A stretch of DNA of 64,000 bases from JAOZHU01 sp964632845 (GCA_964632845.1 CAZWDU010000003.1:132639-196638); one strand, 5' to 3'; counted from the stretch's first letter, positions 37,164 to 46,917 are shown. The notes: generated from the letters alone by a model not told the origin. A program made the numbers and translations.

Positions 37164-38033
37164 TCAAACACCTGCAATGTTAAAGACGATAACTGTGACA
37201 AGAATCAGGATAACTGAGTGGCGCAGACCTGCAGACAAAGCACCATCCCCGATTTTTCCAGCAATGACGCCGTTGAAGATTGATTCGATTATGCACGCCC
37301 AGAAAAGGATTGACGCATAATAGTTGATGTCTAAAAGGTTTGCCAGCAACCCAGTCTCGCTTACACCTGCACTCGCGGTAGCTGCTTGCAACGGTACAAG
37401 AAATTGGTGCAACACAACGTAAGCGATTACGAGAAAGATCACGGTTGCCATGTAAATCGTTACCATATAGGGCTTCATGTTGCTGTTTTGTTCCTCTTTG
37501 TAATCATCAAGGCTTGAAAAAAGGTCAACGCTCGCATCGAGAACGTCCATCGTTTTGCCGCCCGTCTGATTAGCCTCAATTAATATTGTAGCCAACCTTA
37601 GGGCGCTCGGGCGTCTAACGCGCTGCGCAAGAGACATAAGTGACTCTTCCCAGCTTGCGCCTAAAATGAACATGGAGCTAACATGCTCAATTTCCTTTGA
37701 AAGAGGACCATAGTCCCGTTTAGAAGCCTCCTCAAGAGCTTTCGGAAGAGTCATTCCTGACTGAACAGCCTCAGATATGTCCCTAAGAAGCCGGGGAATG
37801 TTTCTATCCACCTGTCTACCCCACCGGCAGTTGTTAAACTCAACCACAGCTGGAAAGGCTAACGCAATAAGCAAGCCCAAGGCAATGATGTTGTTCACTT
37901 TTTGACTGAGCGGCACTATGTACGGCATTTTGGGCACATACTGCTCAGATAAAAGGAGGAGCAAGATTAATGAAAAGCCAACCGCGCATGAAACTGCCCA
38001 AACAGCAGTTCTATACTTCTTTTTGAAATACAC
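37164..38033 (-). CDS. pilus platform protein, GspF/TadC-like (second half)
   Basis: The 289-residue protein has two N-terminal and two to three C-terminal membrane helices around a soluble GspF-type domain (LLRDISEAVQSGMTLPKALEEAS, and LILGASWEESLMSLAQRV-like segments). This is the inner-membrane platform of type IV pili and archaella. Archaeal ArlJ proteins are one chain of about 550 residues. Here two separate proteins are encoded in tandem. It follows the partner by 5 bases. Confidence 0.85.
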   Translation of the reverse strand: MYFKKKYRTAVWAVSCAVGFSLILLLLLSEQYVPKMPYIVPLSQKVNNIIALGLLIALAFPAVVEFNNCRWGRQVDRNIPRLLRDISEAVQSGMTLPKALEEASKRDYGPLSKEIEHVSSMFILGASWEESLMSLAQRVRRPSALRLATILIEANQTGGKTMDVLDASVDLFSSLDDYKEEQNSNMKPYMVTIYMATVIFLVIAYVVLHQFLVPLQAATASAGVSETGLLANLLDINYYASILFWACIIESIFNGVIAGKIGDGALSAGLRHSVILILVTVIVFNIAGV

Positions 38034-38038
38034 CTTTA

Positions 38039-38917
38039 CTATTCCTCCTCTGGCAGAACGCCATTTAGTATTACGATGAAAATCACGCTAAGCGCTGGGA
38101 GTCCAAGGAAAACGACAAGATTCATTTGCATCGCTGGGGATAAGCCGAAGGCTACGTTACCCATAATGGAGAGAATTGTTAGCATGACTATGAAGATTAT
38201 TGGTCCCATAACCATTGCCGTGAGGTAAACCTCTGCAAAAGTGACCAACGTGTTCAACGTTCTCTTCAGCTGCTCCTGTTTGGCACCGAGAAGCTTCTTG
38301 GTCTCAAATGACAGGAGACTTTTCAAGTCGCCACTGGTCTTCACGGTGTTCGAGATGCTCATCAGGAGTTTCGAGAAAACACCAGAAGGACTGCGAAGCC
38401 GTACATCGTCTAATGCTGCAGTCACGTCTAAACCAAATATTTTGATGTTTGCGATAAACCTCTTAACCAAATCTCGGATAGCTAGGCGTGGTTCCACCTG
38501 AACTGTTTGGTCGAAAATTCTTTCAATCGACAAGCCGCCAGCAGATAAGACACCCATGTAACCAGCCGTGTAGACGAGATTTGTGTCAATTTCCTTTTTT
38601 CTTTGGCCGTGCCGGAAGAGCGGATACGTAACGAATACTAACGGAACCAACAGGGCAAAAACACCTGAAAACGCTATCAGAGCGATAAGATATTGGTACA
38701 GCGTCAGATTAAAGAACATATGATGTATTACGGCACCTATCAAAAAGGAGAAAATAAAAGCAAGCACTGAAGCAAGCAGCATAAGTGACAGGTACGCTTC
38801 ATACGGTCTGGATAACCCGCTTTTCTGGTAGATTTGCTTGAAAGTACGGAAGCGTGGCGCTACTTTCCCAAACAGTCTGTAATTAGCCCTCGTCAAATCA
38901 TCTGTCTCTTTTGCCAT
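38039..38917 (-). CDS. pilus platform protein, GspF/TadB-like (first half)
   Basis: The 292-residue protein has two N-terminal helices, a soluble GspF-type domain (LVYTAGYMGVLSAGGLSIERIFDQT) and two C-terminal helices. It starts one base inside the end of the ATPase gene. Together with the next gene it replaces the single long archaeal platform protein, as in Tad systems with TadB and TadC. Confidence 0.85.
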   Translation of the reverse strand: MAKETDDLTRANYRLFGKVAPRFRTFKQIYQKSGLSRPYEAYLSLMLLASVLAFIFSFLIGAVIHHMFFNLTLYQYLIALIAFSGVFALLVPLVFVTYPLFRHGQRKKEIDTNLVYTAGYMGVLSAGGLSIERIFDQTVQVEPRLAIRDLVKRFIANIKIFGLDVTAALDDVRLRSPSGVFSKLLMSISNTVKTSGDLKSLLSFETKKLLGAKQEQLKRTLNTLVTFAEVYLTAMVMGPIIFIVMLTILSIMGNVAFGLSPAMQMNLVVFLGLPALSVIFIVILNGVLPEEE

Positions 38918-40539
38918 TATGTCTCCAACCTCGCCTTGTTGAGAACATTGTTAGGGTTGAGATAGAACCGTCGGATAACTTCCGCTACGTCGTCATAGTT
39001 TTTTATGTTCTTGCGAACCATCCACTTCAATATGGTTTCCCGTTTGTCGAGTTCGACTAAAAGAGATTCAATAGGAACATGTTTGAGCTCGGTGATTTTT
39101 TTGAAGATTTGACTTTCACTGGCAGATTTGATGAGGAAATTAAAGGAGTCACTTTCCGAATTCCACTCGTACACTTTTCTGAAGGTTGTTCTTCCGCTTT
39201 TGTCATCAACGCCGACTATTTCTGAGACGTCTAGAACGCGGCGCACCACGGTATCCTGCAGTTTTGTCCTTCCTATCAGGGCAATGACGTTCATCATTGG
39301 GATTAGCATTGGAGGAATATCCATCGGTTTGTTCAGCAGTCTCTTTTCAACTGTTTCCACGTTCTCCGCGTGAATCGTGCATAAACCGCCATGACCAACT
39401 GCAATGCTTTGAAAGAGCGTATATGCCTCTTCACCCCTTATTTCACCCACAATTATGCAATCTGGACGTTGCCTTAGAGACGACTTCAAAAGGTCGAAGA
39501 GTGTTACTTCTTTAACACCAACTTGAAACGCTGGTCGCGTTACCATAGGTATCCAGTTTTCATGAAGCCGAAGCTCGCGGACTTCTTCTATTGTGACGAC
39601 TTTCATTTCAGGTTTGATGAAGGTGCATATGGAGTTCAGCAAGGCAGTTTTACCTGATGCGGTTGCACCCGCCAGTATAATTGATCTTAGGTTCTCCACA
39701 AGTATCCAGAAATAAGCCGCCATGTGAGGCGAAATTGTACCGAGATTTATCAGGTCGACAATAGTGAAAGGTGTCGCCTTAATTTTTCTTATTGTAAAGG
39801 TGTCGCCTCGCTTGGAAATCTCATCCAGCGTAAGGTGCACTCTGAATCCTTCTGGAAGGGCACCTTCGAGAATTGGGCTTGAAACTGATATCTGATGCCC
39901 TGCCCTGTAAGCAAGCCTCGTAACAAACGAATCCAACTCCTCTTTTGAGTTGTAGCTGACATTTGTGGGGATTGACTCGTAATATCTGTGCCAAACGTAA
40001 ATTGGGATACCCACGCCGTTGCAACTGATGTCTTCGATGTTCGGGTCTCGCAGAAGAATATCTGCGACGCTGTAACCGAGAAAGTCCCTTTTAACGTAGT
40101 AAATGAATTTGTTAGCAGCTTCCTTGGAAACGTTTAGTCTGAAGGCTTTTGTAGCGTGTTTGATCTGCTTTGTTAAATATTCTTCAATGAAGTTTTCGTC
40201 TTTCAGAACAGCCAGAGGAATATCAGTTTTTTCCCTTAAGATGCGTTTTAGTTTTAGCAGGGTTTGTTTTTCACGTTCGTCCATTGTTGGCTCGATGATT
40301 AAGTATTGCAGCTTGCCAGTTTCCTTGTCAACGTTTATTCCAGCGTATCCGAACGGCGCAACAACAGGGTAAAATTCTTTAAAGGTAAGCTTATTCCCTT
40401 CTCTAGCGTCGCTGCCTTCTGACACAGTTTCTGCCATCAGTGCTTCCTTTTTTGCCGCTTTGTCTGGCTCAGGAGCATGCCTTTTCCCAGAGTTTTCTTT
40501 TCCGTTGAGCGTTTCAGAAGTTGCATTTGATTTATTCAC
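38917..40539 (-). CDS. type IV pilus/archaellum-type assembly ATPase (VirB11/GspE family)
   Basis: From GTG 40539 the protein has 540 residues. Conserved parts are the NTD segment with DPNIEDISCNGVGIPIYVWH, the Walker A ILAGATASGKTALLNS, the Asp box, the Walker B region and the His box (VGHGGLCTIHAE). It powers assembly of pili or archaella. The GTG overlaps the stop of the pilin gene as GTGA, a translational coupling. The open frame extends to 40677, but that part lies inside the pilin gene. Confidence 0.88.
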   Translation of the reverse strand: MNKSNATSETLNGKENSGKRHAPEPDKAAKKEALMAETVSEGSDAREGNKLTFKEFYPVVAPFGYAGINVDKETGKLQYLIIEPTMDEREKQTLLKLKRILREKTDIPLAVLKDENFIEEYLTKQIKHATKAFRLNVSKEAANKFIYYVKRDFLGYSVADILLRDPNIEDISCNGVGIPIYVWHRYYESIPTNVSYNSKEELDSFVTRLAYRAGHQISVSSPILEGALPEGFRVHLTLDEISKRGDTFTIRKIKATPFTIVDLINLGTISPHMAAYFWILVENLRSIILAGATASGKTALLNSICTFIKPEMKVVTIEEVRELRLHENWIPMVTRPAFQVGVKEVTLFDLLKSSLRQRPDCIIVGEIRGEEAYTLFQSIAVGHGGLCTIHAENVETVEKRLLNKPMDIPPMLIPMMNVIALIGRTKLQDTVVRRVLDVSEIVGVDDKSGRTTFRKVYEWNSESDSFNFLIKSASESQIFKKITELKHVPIESLLVELDKRETILKWMVRKNIKNYDDVAEVIRRFYLNPNNVLNKARLET

Positions 40540-43500
40540 GCTGGTGCCTCCTGTGTTATAGCCATCTGACCCACAACGCTTCCAACAACTGCATATAGAA
40601 CAAAAATCTCCGAGGATGTGTGCGCAGATTTTATTTCCAAGTAGTACTCTCCATCTGCGTTTAGGTACACCCAGCATGGATTTTCAAGCGAGACCTCGGT
40701 GACTGCATTCCGAAAAACCACATTTGTGCTGTTTGCGTAGATAGAGACGGAAGCATACGGAATTGGAGCGCCATCTGCAGTGGTCGCTTTTATCATGTAT
40801 CTTTGCCACGTATCACACGGTATGCTTTCACCCGTGGTTGAGCAAGTGGTTTGGAGGTTTATCCAATCAATGCTCATTTGAAATTGAGTGATTGCAGACT
40901 TGACACCTGTAATCTTGACTCGCCAATAGCCAGTTGAATTCCTGAAATCATCCGAGCTTAAGGTGATTGCCTGCGACATGGTCTCATTGGTGTTTGGAGT
41001 TGCACTTGATACGTAGCTAAGGTAGCCGTCTCCGCTGGCTGCAAAATCGCCTAAAGTGAAGTTGAAGAATTGAACAGTCACTGTCACTTGCCCCACATTC
41101 CAAGTGCTGTCAATCTGCCAGAGAATCTGCGTCCAATTCAGCAGGTTCGATGAACCAGTAAACTCAACTTCTGCCGCGTATTCGTTCGGCAACATAACGT
41201 TAGTGACTCTTGTTTGGTCGCCAATGGCTACAGCAGCGTCATCTATTCTAAGATAAGCATTTACACCCGCCGTAGCGGTTGTTACATTAACGTAGTAGTC
41301 TACTTCAAGATAGTCAGTTTGGTCTACCACCGTGTATGTGTCCCATGCGTAGGTTCCTGAAAGCGTCGTAGCAGTTGATGTTAGGTCGCTTGAGGTAGCA
41401 ACGTTTGAGGCTATCGTTGCCCTTACAGAACCGTCTGACCTTCGGATCAAAATGTCAATATCGCAGTGTCCAGCAGGGGCAACCGGGTTAATGACCACTG
41501 CTGAACACACCCAGTTTGGTGCCAAGTCTGTGGGCCAACTCATGGTAACTGTTCCAGCAGCAACATTCAGTTTATCGCTGCCTTTACCTTTGTATTGATT
41601 TGTCTCTGCTGCCCACCTATTGCTTTGTCCACTTCCTTCCGTGATAATCCATGGTTGAGGTGCTGTGTTAGGTTTTAACGCAAAGGCTCTTACCCCCCAC
41701 CGGTCACTAGCACCCATATTGTAGCTACCACCTGAAATGGTTCCAGCAGAAGCCATCGTTGCAGTTTGCAGCTGTATACAACCATCGTCATTATAGTAGG
41801 GTCCACTGTACAAGTATTCGGCTGCTTCCTGCCAGTCTCCACCAGTCTCGCCTGCAAACTCGTCAACGGAGTTATCATCATTCACGAAGACAAACGAAAC
41901 GGCAAGTCGTTTATCACCAGTCGTAGTTACTGACCGCGCATAAATGGTCGAGCCTACTCCAGAACCAAAGTCTCCGCCTTCAGTGAAACTTGAAAGTGCA
42001 ACATTACGGAAAGCATACATGCGTGCCATGTTAGCAGAATAGCCACCTATAGTGATTGTAATAAAGTCTGGTTCTGTTCCATCACTGAACTTGTAGTAAA
42101 TCCACTGTCTTCCGGTTCCGGTAGAATCAGGACCATACAGCAGAGTAAAATCATCTGGTGGTGTTGGTGTGCTGTAGCTGTTACCTACTGAAACTTGAAG
42201 TAAAATTAGATCGTTCGCTTGCAAACCAGAAGGATAACTCGGTGTTGGGTTTCCCATGCTGGTTCCTGAACCAGCTCCTGCACCTACATACGTCACTTGT
42301 GCAACTGTTTCAGTTGTTCTATAGCCGGCTAAGGTTCCGAAAACAGCTCTTCCCGTACCAGTTGCCGTTACGGCAACAGAAGGTGAGGTTGACGAGCCAG
42401 TTGCCGTTTGTGACGTTTGAATAGGCGTGGTTTGATCCACGTTCGCGTATGTTGTTGCGCCACAAACGTAGAGTGTTGATGACGCAAAAGTAACTAGAAT
42501 TATATTTGTCCCAGACGCAGGATTTACCAATCGGAAGGTGTAGGTTCTAACTTGGGGGTCTGCCGCCGAATTTAGATCAGTGGTTACTTGAGTAAGCGCG
42601 ACGCCACCATAGGTAGCGCTTGTAACTGCCGTTGGAGTGCCAGTCGCAGCATAAACATTCACGGTGACAATCAACAAGCGGTTACTTGCTGCAGTAGTGG
42701 TGTGAAACCATGAAGCATATGATGCCATTGTTGATGCTTCTACAGATGATGCACTGTCAAAGGCAATTGCTGGAGAAGCATCCTGCCAACCTCTATAATA
42801 CATTGTCCACATGCTTGAAGGGATAGTTGTCACGCTGGTCAATGGATATACAAACTTTCCCCAGAGTTGTCTTCCAGCCGTGCCCATTGAAGCAGACAAA
42901 CTTGTCGCAGTGCCATCCCCGCTTGCTATTTTTTGAAGGAAATAAGGTGTGCCGCCAATTGTTGTTGTTTCACTATGAGCATAAAGTGATTGACTTGACG
43001 AGGCACTTTGATAGCTACGGAAAATCGCGTAACTGGCATCATCATTCGCCAAATCAGAAATTGAGCCACTAACGTATTCAGTAGCCCCTAGTGCATTCCA
43101 CTGCAACGGGTTGTACTCAACAGTGCAGTCCTCACCCTCAACCGTTACCGCCCCTTGCTGCTCTGATGAGCGCATTATCTCCACAGTGGACAAGGCGTAT
43201 GTGCCAGCGGGGGCTTGAGCGTAAGATGCGTTAAACGTCACTGTGCCTGTGCTGATGGCTGTGTAAACCCATCTGAAAAAGGCATTTCCTCCGCTCTTTA
43301 ATGATTCAATAGAAAGCGAACTGGGTTGCTCTTTCACTGCCACCAGCTCTGGCGGATATGCTTCGAGGCTTACTGTTAGATTTTGGATAGTGTCTACTTC
43401 TGCGTCATTGTTGGTTACTGTAAGTAACACAGTAACGTTGTTTCCTTGATAAGCGGTCGGTGATGCTGTTATCAACGTAAGCGCACAGTACACCTCGTTG

Positions 43501-43958
43501 GCGGGGTAAAACCGGTACTCAACCGTATTTCCTAACTCGGTGACTAATTGTATGACGTACGCTTTTCCTTGCACGATAGAAAAATCAGAAGTTATGCTTT
43601 TAGTTTCGGCGGGTTCAATATTTTCGTTCAGCGCATAATAGCTTTGACTTTCCGGCGTCGTGCTTATATTGAATATTCCCAACTGGATTAAATGAGTTGA
43701 GATAGAGCCTGTGTTTTCCACAGTCAAACTTAACTTGTCTGTGTCCGTTATTTCAACGTTCTTAATCTCTAGTTTTTCTTGGCTTCGATTCCAATCCACT
43801 TCACTCATTGAGCTAGCTGTTTCGTCATAATGCGCGGTGGTATCCAGAGTTAAACTGTAAAAAGTAAACGCCGAGAGAACAATGAGCACTATGAAAACAG
43901 CGCCAATTATGGAGCCAACCCCACGTTTGCCTCGTCTAAGCCGTCCAGCAAACCGCAT
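40536..43958 (-). CDS. giant pilin-like surface protein, 1140 residues
   Basis: The protein starts with a type IV pilin signal (basic GKRGVG, cleavage after Gly, then a hydrophobic SIIGAVFIVLIVLSAFTFY stretch). It continues with about 1,100 residues of beta-rich, Thr/Ser-rich domains, including repeats of concanavalin- or Ig-like character. It looks like an adhesin carried on a pilus. Typical pilins have 120-200 residues. Its start overlaps the preceding pilin by 23 bases, so it is co-transcribed. Confidence 0.8.
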   Translation of the reverse strand: MRFAGRLRRGKRGVGSIIGAVFIVLIVLSAFTFYSLTLDTTAHYDETASSMSEVDWNRSQEKLEIKNVEITDTDKLSLTVENTGSISTHLIQLGIFNISTTPESQSYYALNENIEPAETKSITSDFSIVQGKAYVIQLVTELGNTVEYRFYPANEVYCALTLITASPTAYQGNNVTVLLTVTNNDAEVDTIQNLTVSLEAYPPELVAVKEQPSSLSIESLKSGGNAFFRWVYTAISTGTVTFNASYAQAPAGTYALSTVEIMRSSEQQGAVTVEGEDCTVEYNPLQWNALGATEYVSGSISDLANDDASYAIFRSYQSASSSQSLYAHSETTTIGGTPYFLQKIASGDGTATSLSASMGTAGRQLWGKFVYPLTSVTTIPSSMWTMYYRGWQDASPAIAFDSASSVEASTMASYASWFHTTTAASNRLLIVTVNVYAATGTPTAVTSATYGGVALTQVTTDLNSAADPQVRTYTFRLVNPASGTNIILVTFASSTLYVCGATTYANVDQTTPIQTSQTATGSSTSPSVAVTATGTGRAVFGTLAGYRTTETVAQVTYVGAGAGSGTSMGNPTPSYPSGLQANDLILLQVSVGNSYSTPTPPDDFTLLYGPDSTGTGRQWIYYKFSDGTEPDFITITIGGYSANMARMYAFRNVALSSFTEGGDFGSGVGSTIYARSVTTTGDKRLAVSFVFVNDDNSVDEFAGETGGDWQEAAEYLYSGPYYNDDGCIQLQTATMASAGTISGGSYNMGASDRWGVRAFALKPNTAPQPWIITEGSGQSNRWAAETNQYKGKGSDKLNVAAGTVTMSWPTDLAPNWVCSAVVINPVAPAGHCDIDILIRRSDGSVRATIASNVATSSDLTSTATTLSGTYAWDTYTVVDQTDYLEVDYYVNVTTATAGVNAYLRIDDAAVAIGDQTRVTNVMLPNEYAAEVEFTGSSNLLNWTQILWQIDSTWNVGQVTVTVQFFNFTLGDFAASGDGYLSYVSSATPNTNETMSQAITLSSDDFRNSTGYWRVKITGVKSAITQFQMSIDWINLQTTCSTTGESIPCDTWQRYMIKATTADGAPIPYASVSIYANSTNVVFRNAVTEVSLENPCWVYLNADGEYYLEIKSAHTSSEIFVLYAVVGSVVGQMAITQEAPA

Positions 43959-44388
43959 TTTTGACTCCTCTCTGGCTTACTGCCAATATTTCGTATTTAC
44001 CGCCAGCCTGAATGGCAACAGGAGCAGTGAACTTCACTTGAACCAATTCTCCAGCGCCTACGGTGGTTCCTGTTCCGCTGGAGAAAACTGAAACCGCCGT
44101 TCCATTAACGTACACGGCGCTGATGGCAATCTCTATTTTGCCGTAATTCAGAAGAGTTAGGTTCAATTGGTTTGCCGTGTCCCACCAGACGGCTATTACT
44201 GAAAATCTCTCAAGAGTCCTTTCCTCTTTTTGAGTTGTCTGAAGTTGAAGTGAACTGCTTGAAGAACTAAAAGTGTTCAAGCTGTATGAGTAGATGACAG
44301 CTCCAGCTACTGAAACTATTAAGATCATGATGAGGCTTGCTATGATTTCGCTTACGCCTCGCTTGTTCTTAAACAAGGAACGGGTCAT
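43936..44388 (-). CDS. type IV pilin, 150 residues
   Basis: The protein has a prepilin signal: the basic residues KNKRGVS followed by the hydrophobic segment EIIASLIMILIVSVAGAVIY. The body is a beta-rich domain (about residues 55-148). It is in the pilus operon between the first pilin and the giant pilin. It overlaps the latter by 23 bases. It may be a minor pilin. Confidence 0.85.
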   Translation of the reverse strand: MTRSLFKNKRGVSEIIASLIMILIVSVAGAVIYSYSLNTFSSSSSSLQLQTTQKEERTLERFSVIAVWWDTANQLNLTLLNYGKIEIAISAVYVNGTAVSVFSSGTGTTVGAGELVQVKFTAPVAIQAGGKYEILAVSQRGVKNAVCWTA

Positions 44389-44444
44389 CCTTTCATTCTA
44401 CCTTTTTATCAGGAAAAGAAAAAATAGAAGAGGTAATAGGCATT

Positions 44445-44885
44445 TTATTTCGCTTGGACAGATTGGGTAACAGTCGTGCCATCTTTGCAGGTCACTTTCA
44501 CTTCGTAGAAGTAGTTTTCAGTCATCGCCTGACTTACTTCTAAGTACTGCACGCCTTGCACAGGGATTGAAACTCCTGCATCGGCAATGGCTGTAGCGTT
44601 TGCTTTTTCAGTTCCGTCAACGTATATCTTGGAAAGCGTGAGGTCCACGCCGCCAACGTTTCTGACGTAGATTTTTAGCGTACCTGGAGAAGTGGAATTA
44701 GCGTAGATGGAATCGAACTGTAATTCGCCCTGATGTGATGTAGTCTGTGTGGCGCCTCCAATCCAGCCCATGACATACGCATAGACGACGACGCCAGCAG
44801 CAACTGCGAGCAGCATCAAAATCAGTGAAGCAATTACTGCGGAAAATGCCCTTTTAGATCTTGGCAGTTTCTTCCATATTGCCAT
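44445..44885 (-). CDS. type IV pilin, 146 residues (likely major subunit)
   Basis: The protein begins with a prepilin-like signal (SKRAFS, then AVIASLILMLLAVAAGVVVYAY) and has a compact beta domain (60-146). It is the first gene of the pilus operon. The conserved bipartite element lies 49 bases upstream (44934-44983), so it is probably regulated together with the chemotaxis genes. The first position suggests the major subunit. Confidence 0.85.
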   Translation of the reverse strand: MAIWKKLPRSKRAFSAVIASLILMLLAVAAGVVVYAYVMGWIGGATQTTSHQGELQFDSIYANSTSPGTLKIYVRNVGGVDLTLSKIYVDGTEKANATAIADAGVSIPVQGVQYLEVSQAMTENYFYEVKVTCKDGTTVTQSVQAK

Positions 44886-44933
44886 GTTTTTTCATACCTC
44901 GGTTATGCCTTTTTTATGTCTATAGACTAAGCT

Positions 44934-44983
44934 TGGGCATTATCTAAATCTGGTGTAACCATAAAAAATGAAAACGGTGACAT
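44934..44983 (-). promoter_or_regulatory. bipartite regulatory element, copy 1 (pilus operon)
   Basis: On the minus strand GTCACC is followed after 16 bases by GTTACA, CTTAGAT-like TTTAGAT and GCC. The same layout heads four other units in the island. It lies 49 bases before the first pilin start. The inverted-repeat character is weak in this copy. Confidence 0.7.
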
Positions 44984-45002
44984 TCACAAAACTTGGACCG
45001 CG

Positions 45003-45476
45003 TCAAATCCTTATTCTGACGGTTAAGATTCCACTGGCGGTGTCCAGTTCAGCTGATCGGCCAATATTTCCTCCGATGGCTTCTCCAACCAGAGGAATGT
45101 CGGTCTGCTGCAGTTTTTTCTTTGCCGCTAAGACATTTTCGTTTCCAGTTTTTAAGGTGTCGTCACCAAAAAGGGGAAACATGTTGGCCCCGCCAACAAT
45201 CTTGGCTTCCATGTTTTGTTTAATTGAACCCACCGCGTTCATTTGCCGGATCATTTCGTCTATGGCTAGGTCGGCAAACGTGAATGGCTTAGTGCTGGAG
45301 TTTCTTTTTGTGCTATCGGGCAGCATAGCGTGGGCCATTGCGCCTACTTTGAGCGTATGGTCGTATATCGTTATCACCACGCAAGAGCCCACTCCAAGCG
45401 CTACTAGTCTGTTGGGTTCTTGGGTAACTTTCACTTGGGCCATATCCACTACGATGTCGTCTGAGATTTCAGGCAC
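45003..45476 (-). CDS. cheD: CheD chemoreceptor deamidase
   Basis: The 157-residue protein has the CheD active site: C32 in the GVGSC motif and H49 in the AMAHAML motif. CheD deamidates receptor glutamines and binds CheC. It overlaps the response regulator-CheC gene by 8 bases, which fits the known CheC-CheD pairing. It is the last gene of this two-gene unit. Confidence 0.9.
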   Translation of the reverse strand: MPEISDDIVVDMAQVKVTQEPNRLVALGVGSCVVITIYDHTLKVGAMAHAMLPDSTKRNSSTKPFTFADLAIDEMIRQMNAVGSIKQNMEAKIVGGANMFPLFGDDTLKTGNENVLAAKKKLQQTDIPLVGEAIGGNIGRSAELDTASGILTVRIRI

Positions 45477-46467
45477 CTGCCTTTGCTTTGACCGCTTTCA
45501 GTATCGCGTTAGCTTCCTTCGATGAAAAGAGGAGGAAGAAGTAGCCTATGACTTTGATTTTCGCTTCAGTGCATAGTTCCACCTGTATTATCAATGCTTG
45601 CTCGGCTTTTTGCCCGAAGGCTACGGCTACGTTGTCGATTAGCGCTCCGACCATGCCATGCGCGAAATCTGGGACATGTTCAATAAGGTACATTCCCAGC
45701 TTGTTCGACAGGGCAGTTAGGCAGTTTCCAGCTAAGATATTCCCAACTTCGTTTAAGGCAGATTTGCCCATCTCGTCAAGCTCTCTTGTAGTTCCCAGCT
45801 TTTTATTCAGCAGCAAATCTACGAGTGTAAACGCGCTTGGCTGTGGAAAAACCATCAGCAGTGAACCTGAAAGGTCGCCAGTTACGGGAAGATGTATGCC
45901 GCTGACCAATGTTTCTTTATCTCCGACCATTTCTGGAAGGTCAGCTAAAGAGGTCATGCTCGCAGCCAACAGCTTCGCGTTGATTGCCTTGCCAACCATC
46001 TTTGAAAGCGCCGTGGCGGCCTGTTGTGCACTCATGTGACCAACTTCTCTCAGTGTAGCCTGTTCAGCTTTAGTCAGTTCTGTTGTAGTCGTATTCTTTT
46101 CTGCTGTACTGATGATACTGGTCACAGTTTTCACTAGTTGCGCTTTATCAAAAGGCTTAACAACGTATCCAACGGCGCCAAGTTCGCTGCATAGGTCCTT
46201 CGTCTTGTCTTGACCTACCGCTGAAAGCATAATCACCTTCGCGTTTTCATCCATCGCCATGATTTTTTTCAGCACTTCAGTTCCGTCTAAACCAGGCATT
46301 ATTACATCCAAGAGTACAAGGTCGGATCTTTCCATTGCATACTTTCGTAATGCTTGCTCCCCGTTCTCTGCTTCAATTACGTCTTGAAAACTTCCAGCGT
46401 TCAGAGCATCCTTTACAATTCGTCGTATAAAGGCAGAGTCATCAACGATCAATATTTTTGCATCCAC
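45469..46467 (-). CDS. response regulator fused to CheC phosphatase domain
   Basis: From GTG 46467 the protein has a receiver domain with phospho-acceptor Asp (D57 in the 335-residue frame), Thr/Ser and Lys of CheY type, then a CheC domain. The first CheC active-site segment reads LREVGHM, where Asn is usual after Glu, so that site may be weak. The second (LNEVGNI) is intact. I chose GTG 46467 because GGGGAGG lies 8 bases upstream. The frame runs to 46476. CheY and its phosphatase are thus on one chain. Confidence 0.88.
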   Translation of the reverse strand: MDAKILIVDDSAFIRRIVKDALNAGSFQDVIEAENGEQALRKYAMERSDLVLLDVIMPGLDGTEVLKKIMAMDENAKVIMLSAVGQDKTKDLCSELGAVGYVVKPFDKAQLVKTVTSIISTAEKNTTTTELTKAEQATLREVGHMSAQQAATALSKMVGKAINAKLLAASMTSLADLPEMVGDKETLVSGIHLPVTGDLSGSLLMVFPQPSAFTLVDLLLNKKLGTTRELDEMGKSALNEVGNILAGNCLTALSNKLGMYLIEHVPDFAHGMVGALIDNVAVAFGQKAEQALIIQVELCTEAKIKVIGYFFLLFSSKEANAILKAVKAKAGA

Positions 46468-46532
46468 TTTTTTCACCTCCCCTTGCGCCCCATCAAGTTG
46501 TAATATTCTGTTCTCATGCCAAAGTGCAAGTT

Positions 46533-46582
46533 ACGGCCTTATCTAAGGCGGCTGTAACCATCAAAAACGGCGTTGGTAGCAA
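46533..46582 (-). promoter_or_regulatory. bipartite regulatory element, copy 2 (Rec-CheC/CheD unit)
   Basis: On the minus strand GCTACC, 16 bases, GTTACA, CCTTAGAT and GCC. It lies about 65 bases before the Rec-CheC start. The first word differs from GTCACC by two bases. This copy has a near dyad: GTTAC at one end and GTAAC at the other on the plus strand, around CCTTATCTAAGG. Confidence 0.7.
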
Positions 46583-46623
46583 CCCCCAAGAAGTCTCAGC
46601 AGTAAGTTTGTGCATTTCGCTAC

Positions 46624-46917
46624 CTACCTCATGCCAACTGCGTCAAGGCAGGTTTTCACGAAGATTTCTTTCAAGCGGCTTACGTCAACAATGTATTTGT
46701 GCAGTTCCCCGCCTTTTCTCACAAGCAAAATTGGGGTTTCCATAATCTTGTGTTTTTCAGCTAGCTCAGGCTGTTCATCAACGTCAACTAGCTGAGCGGT
46801 AACTCCAACTTCGCATAAATAAGCAATGTTTTCAGTGAAAAGTTTTTGCGCTTCTGGGTCTCTTTTGCCTGAATAAAATATTCGTACAGACTCTAGTGCC
46901 ATTTTCCCTTTCCTCAA
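46624..46917 (-). CDS. second KaiB-fold (thioredoxin-like) protein
   Basis: The 97-residue protein has the KaiB/thioredoxin-fold pattern (VRIFYSGKRDPEAQK, LVDVDEQPELAEKHKI, TPILLVRKGGELHKYIVD). It lacks a CxxC redox motif. It differs from the KaiB at 49063, which has the normal KaiB ending. The start may be Met6. It overlaps the CheC-like gene by 4 bases and ends the kai operon. Confidence 0.75.
   Translation of the reverse strand: MRKGKMALESVRIFYSGKRDPEAQKLFTENIAYLCEVGVTAQLVDVDEQPELAEKHKIMETPILLVRKGGELHKYIVDVSRLKEIFVKTCLDAVGMR

Noticed and set aside
44968..45525. 185-codon plus-strand frame opposite cheD
   Set aside because: CheD on the other strand has all active-site motifs. The frame is a mirror of it.
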